This document shows, one piece after another, positions 11,432 to 21,200 of a stretch of DNA of 36,969 bases. A program made the position numbers and the translations under genes. The first letter of the stretch is position 1; the number at the start of each line of letters is the position of its first letter. The notes under the pieces are model-generated. The model worked only from the letters and a program-made list of their open reading frames with translations. It was not told the DNA's origin and did not search any database. The DNA comes from Cyanophora paradoxa (lineage: Eukaryota > Glaucocystophyceae > Cyanophorales > Cyanophoraceae): the NCBI GenBank assembly GCA_004431415.1, contig QPMI01000421.1, positions 1-36,969 of the forward strand. The letters run 5' to 3'.

Positions 11432-11864
11432 GACTGGATCGGCGAGGGCGACCGGATATGGCGCCAGGATGCTCTAGGGCCCCGAGCGAGCCGCTGGAGC
11501 TGAAGACGAAGCCGGACGGGCAGCCCAGACGCGGACGAGACGCGCGTCGGCGTCACCTCAGAACCTCGCGGTGACGTACCCCGGCCCTTTTTCGCCCCCC
11601 GTTTTGCCGACGTTGCCGGCGCCTCTCTCAAACTTCGGTAAGCCGCTTCTGCTTGAATCGCGGTGAGCTATGCGAGCTCTTTGCGCTCTGAGCTCGCCGC
11701 GGAGGCGTCAGGCTCGAGGGATCGCCGGACCGGCCAGCCGCGGCCACGGAGAGCTCCTTGCAGATCCCGCTTAGCTACACAGAGGCGCGTGAGGGCTCAA
11801 GCTTGGGCAGCGCGGGGCGCGACAGCCCACGCACGCGCCCCTCCTCGCTAATGCGCCGCGCAGC
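11432..11864. promoter_or_regulatory. Divergent promoter region, SAM-domain gene and LamG gene
   Basis: The 433 bp between two start codons pointing away from each other must contain both promoters. I see no clear TATA box or repeated operator. Confidence 0.4.
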
Positions 11865-13287
11865 ATGCATACGGCGTGCACGCACTTCAAGGGCTTCGCG
11901 ACCCTAGCGCTGGCCATGGGCGCCGTGCTGCTCGCGACATCGATTGAGCTCGTCGCCAGCCAATCGACGTCGCATCCGTGTAGCGAGTACTGGCCAGACG
12001 CATCGTCATCAGGCTTATACGTCAGTCCATGCGCGCGCCGCGCCATGCCGGCCCATGCGCGGAACGAAGGCGAGACCCTTTTCACATTCCGCAGTTGGAG
12101 TACACGGACAGGAACAACACGCGGTCGTACTTTCTCGCGTCGGACCGGAACATGACAGTGGAGATATGGGCGAAGTTCCCGTACTTGAACAACACGGTGC
12201 CCTTCAACACGAACGTCCTGGTCTTCGCGACGCTAATCCCAGCGGTCGGGGCCCCCCTGGACATCAAAGGTGCGCCGTCCACTGTCGGACCCCTCCCATC
12301 GCTCGCTGATCATGACCGACCGCCGGGCGCTAGTCTCCAGGGGAACGAACGGAGAGCTGAACGTCAGCGTGGACGTCCGCACGCGCGCCAAGAAAGAGTA
12401 CTTCGACAACGTGCCGACGCCGATGAGAGCGGCCTCGGCGGCCCTCTAGATCTACTGGACGCACTACGCCGCCGTCTTCTCGTCGGGCCCGGCGAACCTC
12501 ACCACCGCGCGAATCTCCATCTTCGTGAACGGCACGCTCGCCGCCGAGCGGGACACGGCGGACGGCCCGCTGCAGCCGGACGACGTTCCGCGTGAGTTCA
12601 CCTGGCACCTGTGGCACGGCCCGAGCTACGCCCGATCGGGCCACCGCGGCGTGCGCGATCTCGAGTTCCGCCCAGCCAGCGCGCGCCGCCCCGGCCCTCA
12701 CCTGCCACTTTTCCTCAGCTTCGCGTCTGGGGCCGAGCGCTGAGCGGGGCCGAGATCAACTCTCTCCGCTACCGTCGCATCTGGGGCGGAGCGGACAGCT
12801 GCGCAGCTGGGTTCCCGGACCTCAAGATCAACAGTACGTAGCCGGAATACGCAGATGCCGATGCCGGTCCTCTGCAGCAGTCGCTGATCACGAGGTCTCC
12901 GATCGTGCAGTTCCGCTGGACTACGGGACCCCGGGGACTGCGTTCAACGCCTCGAGGGACCCCTTTAACGACGTCGACTGCGCCCCAGTGGCCACCGTGG
13001 TTACCCCGGGGACGCAGCTGTCGACTGGCGTCTGGATGCAGTCCGACTCGGCGTTCTGCGGCGCCCTCGCCAGCGGCTTTCCTCCTGCAGGCACCACCGC
13101 TTGCCACTGCGGCTGGTGCCTCACCAACAACGGCAGCGCAGCCGGTTCCGCCGCAGCCGGTTCCCAGCCGGCCACCGTTTTCTCCCCCTGGCTCACCGGT
13201 TCCAGCGCGGCGGCCGCAACCGGCCCGTCTTTAAGCACCTTCGCTGCTGCTATCTTCGTTACTCTGCTCGCGCTTCGCAGCGCGTGA
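11865..13287 (+). CDS. Secreted LamG/concanavalin-like domain protein, probable GPI or membrane tail
   Basis: Six exons can be placed: 11865-12020, 12095-12269, 12334-12410, 12450-12650, 12719-12833 and 12911-13287, giving 366 residues in one frame. A hydrophobic N-terminal segment (ATLALAMGAVLLATSIELVA) looks like a signal peptide. The middle has a LamG-like jelly-roll pattern: TVEIWAKFP, GELNVSVDV, WTHYAAVFSSG, ISIFVNGTLAAERD, then RVWGRALSGAEI near the end, as in the Laminin_G_3 type. Many N-x-S/T sites suggest glycosylation. A Cys-rich stretch (TTACHCGWCL) and an Ala/Ser-rich spacer lead to a hydrophobic C-terminus (FAAAIFVTLLALRSA) without a basic tail, typical of a GPI signal. It is probably a cell-surface or secreted sugar-binding protein; the ligand is unknown. 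The intron at 12411-12449 would be only 39 nt and contains an in-frame TAG. Confidence 0.68.
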
Positions 13288-13698
13288 GGCCCCGAAAAGA
13301 TTATAATTATTCATGTAATTCTAAATTGAACGTTTAATGTCAATTGATAATGAGATTGATGTTCTTGACCGTTGGTATCGACGATATCGGCCCAATTGCA
13401 AATTTATACCTCCGCAGTCCCGCGCGGTCCCAGCGACCCATCACCATATATGCAGAGCCAGTGCACGTGGTGAATAATCTTACAGTGAGAGAAAATGGGG
13501 GATGGAGAAGGCGGAGGGGATGGCGGGCGGGGGTGCTGGTCTGGGCAGATGGGGGTACATGGCTCGGAGGCCGAGAACACCAGGGCCCCCTGGGGTACGC
13601 GAAGAGGAGGGCGCGCGGCGGCGAGATACGAGGGCCGGGGGATGGCGAAGAATAGGGGGGAGGGAAGGGCGGGGGCGAGGCCGGAGGGGGTACGGCGG
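13288..13698. other. Convergent intergenic region
   Basis: It holds the 3' ends of the LamG gene (+) and VPS26 (-). The first 170 bp are AT-rich, followed by purine-rich GC sequence. No further gene seen. Confidence 0.5.
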
Positions 13699-14590
13699 CT
13701 AGAAGTCCTTGCGCCAGAGGTGGATCTCCTGCTGCTTGAAGTAGCGCCGCTCCTCCTCGTCCACCAGCACAAGGTTCAGGAAGTACCGAACCTTCGGAGA
13801 GTTCAGGCCGGTCCGGAGCTGTACCCCGGGGGGGGGGTACGGGCGCGGCGCACCGAGAACTTGTTGTTGACGTTCTTGTATGTGGGGGTTAGGTCGGGGA
13901 ACGCGGAGAGGAAGATCCGCACGGGGATCGACTCCCCTGCGTTCCAATTTCGATCCAAGGGGGAGGCGGGGCGGCGCGGGGGTACGCCGCGCGCACCGCG
14001 GACGGGGGCGCCGTCCATGATTTCGAACTTGGCGATCGTGTCCGACTCGTTGTACAAGTTCGTCCCTTCGCGCGCCTCGGAGCGTCAAGGAACCATGAGG
14101 GGGGGGCGGAGGAGGTCGGAGGGGGTACCGGAGCCTGTGGACTCTCGCTTCTTGATCTCGACCTCCATGTGCTGAGGGGGAGCGTTCGTCAGCGGCGGGG
14201 GTTTAAGGAACGCGGGCCGGCCCGTGGTCGGGCCGGTCGGGGCTACGCTGCTCGCAGAAAGGAGCCACGCTGCTCGGGGGGGGAAGCCGGGTGCTCGCCT
14301 TGATCTTTATGCGCACGAGCATGAAGAAGATCTTCCCAATGACGACGTCCTTCAAGTGGTACCTGCCGGGCGGGCGTTGCGGCGCGGCGCGCCCCCCGAG
14401 TGAGCGGGGAGGGAAGGGGTCACATCGCGAGGCGGGGCGGGAGGCGGCCGCACTTGGACTTGTTATACTCGAACTCGATGTGGAGGCAGTCCTCGATGCC
14501 GACCTCCATCTTGAGCGGGCTGTTCAGGTCCGGCTCGTTCTGCGCGGCGCCCGCGGCGTCAAGAGGGAGGGCGGCGGCACGGACGCAGGC

Positions 14591-14621
<31 letters not shown>

Positions 14622-15534
14622 GGGGCGCACGGTCAGGTTCTGCACGAGGAGGTCCTGCTCCTTGACGATGTTCGGCGCGTACTGCCTCGCGATGGTGACG
14701 CGCACGAAGTACCTGCCGCGCGGCCCCGGCCGCTCGCTCGGGCGGGCGAAAGGGCGGGCGGTGCGCGACCCGTGCGGCGCCCGGCGCACCGGAGCCGCAC
14801 GTTGATCCCGTTGTAGGTCTCGTACGTCTTCTCGACGGTGCTGAACTCGAATGGGTAGCTCTTGGACGTCAGCAGCGAGCCCGCGCCCTCCACCTGCAGG
14901 GCCGCGGTCAGCCGGCGCGGCGCGGGTGCGCGGCGCGGGGTCGGCTCGGGCGGGCCTCCTTGACGAGGGACGTGAACTCAAAGTGGTTCCCGCGGTCGAA
15001 GAACATCTCTGCGGGCGGCGCGGTCAGCGGGACGCGGCAGGCCGGCCGAGGCTGGTTCCAGGGTCGCGGCGGCCGCGTACGGGGCCAGGCGCGCCACGGG
15101 GCGGGGCGACGGCCCGATGCCCCGCGCTTGCGCCTTCGGAATGGGACGGCGCGAAGGCGGCACGCACCGATCTGTCCGACCAGCTCGACTTTGATGCCCA
15201 GGTGGTCCAGCTTCTTGCCGGGCTGCAGCTTGATGATGACATCGCCCGTAACCGGGTCATTCGCCGAGAAGAGGGCGAGCTTTTCTTCTACGCCCTCCGC
15301 GCGCTGGACTGTAAGGGTCTTTCGCCGGTCCTTCTCCGAGAAGCGGACATCGATGGTGCAAGGCTGGGACACGATGGAGCCCAGAAAGCTCTGCGCGCAT
15401 TCGACGCACGCGCGTCAGCGTGGCGACCCCGTCAGGCGCCGGAAACCACTTTGCGGGACGCGGCGCTCCAGGGCCCCTCGGACGGCAACCGTGACATGCT
15501 GTATTATGTATACGCGGCTTCGACGCACCAGCAT
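13699..15534 (-). CDS. VPS26: Vacuolar protein sorting-associated protein 26 (retromer subunit)
   Basis: VPS26 is the arrestin-fold subunit of retromer, which recycles membrane cargo from endosomes to the Golgi or cell surface. It binds VPS35. Matches to the family are near word for word: [123 protein letters not shown] and [20 protein letters not shown]. About nine exons. Exon 1 is probably two codons (ATG CTG, 15529-15534), then exons 15168-15390, 14956-15008, 14790-14893 and more. A TAG lies upstream in frame, and this ATG gives an N-terminus like other VPS26 proteins. The intron after exon 3 seems to use a GC donor. The stop at 13699-13701 falls soon after LWRKDF, so the C-terminal tail is short. 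Head to head with IML1. Confidence 0.93.
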
Positions 15535-16080
15535 GGCGCCTGCCTTCGTGGAGGCCGACTTGTGCTCGGGGCCGGGGTACACCGCCAGCTGCAGGACGCG
15601 GCCCGTGGTCGCGTCGCGTGGGATGTCGGTCCCGCTCTTTGCATGTGCGCATACCCGCCTCTAGAGTCGCCCCGAACGCGCCCAGAACGCTCGGAACCCG
15701 CCGGAGAGCCGGCAGCTAGAGCACAAGCTCGAGCACCGCTCGATGGCTCCGGGGCGGCGCGGCCGTGCTCGGGGGACGCGCCACGATTGCCTACGCTGAC
15801 AGCGCTCTCTCGCGGCGCGCTGCACCGCACGCAGATCGATACCTCGGCGTCGATGTGCCCGTACGCGGCGTGGCGGCCTCGTCTGCGGGGGCGGCAGCGG
15901 ATGCGGCGGGAGGGAAGGAGCAGCAGCAGCGCTCGTCCCCTTCGCAGGGCGCCCAGGCCGACGCGAGGCGGTCGGCGCCGGTGCGGCGCAGTGGGCGGGC
16001 GGGATCCCCGCGGAGGGAGCCCGCCCGACGCCTGGCCCGCGCAGGCCGCCCGATCGACGATGCAGCGATCGCTCCTGGGC
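15535..16080. promoter_or_regulatory. Bidirectional promoter region of VPS26 and the IML1 homologue
   Basis: 546 bp lie between the two start codons of the divergent genes. The sequence is GC-rich with scattered GATCGAT words and no evident TATA box. A short open stretch upstream of the VPS26 start (to about 15660, minus strand) has no ATG and is taken as 5' untranslated. Confidence 0.45.
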
Positions 16081-18190
16081 ATGGGTCGCGTGCAGACGAC
16101 CTACAGGTGCCGCGCGGGGCCCGGGGCGCAGGCGCCCGGCCGCTCTTTGAACGCGAAGGGGCGCGCGGCAGCCTGAGCGTGCACACGCCGGAGTTCAGCA
16201 CGGAGGAGCTCGTGATCAACCAGGAGCACTTCCCGGACGCGAGGGTAGGCTCCGCGGCGCCTCCCAGCGGCCGCCGTGCGGGCTCGGGGCCGAGTCTGAG
16301 TTCTGCGGCGGCGGGCGGGGCGCAGGTGGGGGACACGTTCGAGATCTTCCACCCCGACCGGCCCCAGAAGCGCGTCGTGCTCCAGGTCCTCTCGCTCGCC
16401 CCGCGTCGCGGTGCGGCCGCGCGCCCCGCCCCGCCCGCCCTCGAGCTCCGATCAAATTCGGTTCGATTCGAATTTGAAATTTGATTTCGGCGCAGGCAAC
16501 TTCCAGGTCTCGGTCCTGCAGTCCGTCGCCGACCTCTTCGAGCTCCAGGCCCGCCGCGTCGTCGAGGTGCGTACTCCCCACCAACCGTTCCTCGGCGGTC
16601 GCCCGCCGCCGCCGCCGCCGCCTTGCCGACGGGTCCGTCCGTCCGCGCCGCGCCGGGCGGCAGGTGCGGAGCATCGCGGCCGACAACGCCGAGATCAATT
16701 TCCTCGAGCTCTCCTTCAAGGACCAGTGTGCGTCCGGCCGCTCGGGCTGAGCTCTAGTGGGGCCCGGCCGGCCGCCGGGCCCTCCCCTCCCCTCCGCTCC
16801 GCTCGCGCCTGAGGCCGGGGCCGGGGCCCTTCGTTCGCTGCAGACATCTCGCAGTCGGAGATCTACCGCTTCAAGCTGCACCTGGCGCTCAGCTGCACGT
16901 ACACCACGCGCTGGGTCCAGCTCGAGGGCATGCGCGTGCGCCCGCCCGCCCGCCCTCTCCGCCCCGCGCCCGCCCGCGCGCCGGCTCCCGCCTCCGACGC
17001 CCGGGGATGCAGGCCCAGGTGAAGGAGATCCGCATGCGCTCCAACGTGAACGCCCACCAGGAGCAGCAGCAGAAGGAGAAGGCGCGCCGACCCCGCCCCC
17101 GCCCCCGCCCCGTCCCCGCCCCGTCCCCGCCGATCCGATCCGGCCGGCCCGAGCGCGCCCCGCAGGACCCCCCCGGCCCGCCGGGGCAAGCGGGGGCGGC
17201 CTCGGCCTCGAACTCGGACTCGACGGAGCCGCGGCAGGGCGGGCGGGGCGGAGCCTGCCCACGCCTGCGGCGTGAGCTCTCCCCCCCCCCCCCCCCCCCG
17301 CCCGCCCCCCCTCCCCGCCCCGCCCCGCCCCGCTCAGCCCCGCTCAGCTCCGCTTCGCCCGGCCTCCGACGAGGGCGGGCCGGGGCGCAGGTGATCACGC
17401 AGAAGACGGTGATCACGTTCCGCTCGCGCTCCGCCAAGTTCATCATCCTCGTCCAGGCCCGCCCCTCTACCCCCTGCTTGCCCCCCCCCGCTCTCCCCCC
17501 TCCTCCTCCTCTCTCTCTCTCTGACTGGGGCCCGCACCCGCCTCTCTCTCTGACTGGGGCGTGCGGCAGCTGAGCTCGGAGATGTGGTCCTTCGCCCACG
17601 ACGGCATGCTCTACTTCGAGAAGGCGGTCCGTGCTCGTACCCCCCGCGCCCCGCGCCCCGCCCCCGCCTCCCCGTGGCCGTACCCCCCCCCCCGACCCGC
17701 CCCCGCCCCCGCCGCGCAGGTCTCGGGCTTCATGCGGACGATGATGGAGCGGTGGACGGCGCTGGGCGTCGAGCACGCCACGACCCTCGTCTTCTTCGCG
17801 CGCTGCTTCTACCCAGACGAGTGCGCCGTAGCCCCCCCTCCTCCCCCCCCCTCCCCCCCACCCCCCGCCCCTCACCCCTCCGACCCAGGGCGGCGGGCGC
17901 CGGGGCGGGCGAGGGCTTCGGGGCGGCGCGGCGGGACGGGGCGGGCCGCCTCTACCGCGACTTCTACCGCGTCGTCCTCGACAACGAGGCGCGTATACAC
18001 ATAAATAAAGAGTTTACCAATGAGTCTATATAGAGAGTTGACCAATATTTAATGAGTTTATAAAAAGAGTTATATAAAGCGCGTGTACACATAAAGAGTC
18101 TGCCAAGAGTTTATAGAGTTTGTAGAGAACACCGAGTGCAAGTCTCTAACTCGACAACGAGGCCCGCCGCCTTCTTTGCCTCGCCCGCTT

Positions 18191-18221
<31 letters not shown>

Positions 18222-21200
18222 TCTCCTCCCTCCCCCTCTTCGCTCCGGATTCTCCCCCCTCCCAGATCACGTCGACCCCCTCGAGCCAGCCAGCTCACGC
18301 CGGGGGCGGGCGCCCCTGCCTTGCGGGGGGTGCAGGTGCGGGAGGACTGGACGGGGCTCGTGGTGCTGGCGAAGCGCGCCTTCGAGGAGTTTCCCCGCAT
18401 CGTCCGCGCCGAGCCCCAGCGTCCGCCCCCCCGCCCGCCCCCCCCCTCCTCCGCTTCTCCCTCCTCCGCCTCCTCTAGCTTCTCTTAGCATCCTTTGCGC
18501 GCGTGCGCAGCGGGGCGTGCGGGGGAGGCGGGGGAGGCGGGGGACGGGGAGGGGGCGCTGGGCGGGGTGCTCTCGACGTCGGCGGAGGGCAACTTTTTGG
18601 AGGCCGTCAACCTCGCCCTCAACGTCTACGACAAGGTAGGGTCCCCCGGGGCTCGGGCTCGCGCCTAACTAGCCTTTTGTATATCTGGCCCGGGCGGCGA
18701 GCCCGATCGGAATGAAGCCCTGGGCTAGTTTGGGGCTGGGCTGGGCTGATTATGAACTAGATCTGGACTGGGCTAATTATTAACTAGATCTGGGCTGGGC
18801 TAATTATATACTAGATCTAGATTATAAACTAGAGGCTGGGCTGTTTGGATGATGTTTAGAGCCCGTCCCCTTGCCCTGGCCCGACGCGCCCCCGCCCTGA
18901 CCGCGCTTCGGGGCAGCACCACATCGACCGCGACCTGTCGCACACGGGCCAGTCCATCGTCTGCGTCACCGCCGGCACCGGCGTCTTCGAGGCCCGCCCG
19001 CCCCCGCCTCGCCTTGGCTCGAGCTTGACGGGCGTCATTACACGAGCCCGACCGACCGGCGCCGCCCTTCGCCTCGCCTTGGCTCAAGGGCGCCTTCGCC
19101 GCAGGTTGAGTACGGGTGGCAGCAGATGACGAAGCAGCGCATGGTCGACAACGGCATCGTCATCGACCTCGTCTCCGTGTACCCCTCCCCCTTCCCGCCC
19201 CGCCCCGCGCTCCTCCTCGATCGCTTCTCGGGTGTGACGCGAGTCGCAGGGCGCGACCGCCGGCGCACACGGTGCCCCTCTTCATCAACCGCGACGTGCG
19301 GACGGCCTCGCGAGCCCTCGGCACCTTCTCCAGCCTTGCTCACGGGTTCGCCGCGGTCTTCGACCCGCAGAGCCTGCGGCGGGGGTACCAGATGCTCCAC
19401 TGCGAGTCGGAGCCGTTCCTGCGGAAGGGCGGGCACGGCTCGGGCTCGGGCCACGGGCACGGCGGCGAGGGCGCCACCGACCACATCGTGGGCCCCTCCC
19501 CCTTCCCCGCTCCTCCCCGCGCCGCCCCTCACTCGCCCCGCCCCCCCGCCCCAGTTCATCGTCCCGCACTGGATCGGTGCTCCCATCCCTAACAGCGTTC
19601 TCTAGGCGCGCTCTGACGCGCCCGTCCGCCCTCCTCTTCTCACCCGCAGACATCTTCTTCTTCGAGTCGGGGGGTACGCGGGAGGCGCGGAGCCTCGCGG
19701 AGCGCCTCAAGCCGGAGCCGGCGTTCGTCCCCTCCTTCCGCATGGACGGCTCGCCCCTCTTTCCGCTCTGTTCGGATCCGCCTTCAGATCTGTTCTGAAA
19801 GCCCGCTTGCTCCGCCCTCTGCTGCGCAGGCTTCAGCGGAGGGGACGACGGCCGCGGGCTGATGGAGGAGCTGCAGACCGCGCCCCTCGCCGGCCCGCCG
19901 CCCCTCTCCTTCCCCGCGCCGGCCGCCTCCCCCCCCGCGGCCGGCTCCGGCCTCGCCGGCGCTGCCGCCGCCGCGCTGCTGGGGCCGCCGGGCTCGAGGG
20001 AGGACCTGCGAGGCTCCTCCCCGCGGGCCCGAAGAAAGTGGCGGAGGCGGCACCGGCCGCGCCGGCGCCGGCGCCGGCGCCGGCGGGCGCGGGCTCGTCG
20101 CCGGGCGCGGGCTCGGCTTCGGCTTCGGGGTACGGGGCGGGGCCCGTGGCGCAGGCCCACGCCCAGCACGACCACGACCTCTTCCTCCCGGTCCGATCAT
20201 ACACGATCTGAGATCTGAGCTGAGCGGATCTGATCTGATCCGATCTCACCTGAGCGCGCAGCTGCGGCGGGCGGTGGACAGCGAGCAGATGGCGGCATCG
20301 CTCATCTCGCGGCGCGCCCAGGCCCCCGTGCGCCCAGGCCCCCGCCCCCGCCCCCGCCCTCGCCCGCCCGCCCGCCTGCCCGCAAGGCTTCCAGGCATCC
20401 TAGGCCTTAGCTCCTCTTGCAGCTTCTTCAGCTAACCGTTTATTCTCATCTGTTGTTAAGGACGCGGTGGACCGGTACATCGAGCGGCACGCGGGGCGCC
20501 AGGATGCGCGCTCCGGCAAGTGCGTACGCGCGCGCTGGCGGCCCGCGCGCCGCCCTGCGCCTCTAGCTCCACCGGCCGGCGCGCCCTAGGCCGTCCTGTG
20601 CTAGGCCTCGGTCCCGCGCCCCGCCCGGCCCCGCCCCGCCCCGCGTCGCGCCCGTCCTGAGCCCTCGACTCTCCCGCAGGGGATCTTCCGGCTCGCTGAG
20701 CGGCGCCGGCGCCCCGCGGGGCCCGCGCCCCCGCGGCCACGTTCACTTCCAGCTCGGTACCCCCGCCCCCTAAGCTTCTTCGAGCCTTCGTTCGCGCCCG
20801 AGCGCCCCCCGCAGAGCCTGGGGAGGGCGGCGGCGGCGGCAGCCAGCGGCGCAGCTCGGAGGCGGCGGGGACGCCGCAGGGCGGCTCGCCCTTCATCTCG
20901 CCGACGGCGGCGCTGCTCCACTCGGGCCCCGGGCTCCACGTCTGCCCGGTGCCTGCCGCCCCCCGCTCTGCGCCCCGCCCTTCGCCGCCGCTGTTTCTGA
21001 CGGCTCCTTCTTCGCTCGCAGGGCGACTCGTCGCAGATCTTCAGCAGCGGCGGCTTCTCCCGCGCCGACAGCACCGGCCAGGCTCGCTTCTCCCCCGCTA
21101 CCCGCTCTCCTCTACCCGCGCCCGCGGCTGACGCTCCGCGCAGTACGGGCGGGGTGACAGGGACCGGGACGGGGGCGGCTCCTCGCGGCGCATGAGCGAG

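Noticed and set aside
18660-18900. A second hAT-like or MITE insertion in an IML1 intron
   Set aside because: GGGCTCG/CCGGGC words at both sides resemble the 75-3264 ends only loosely, with no clear inverted repeat or target duplication.
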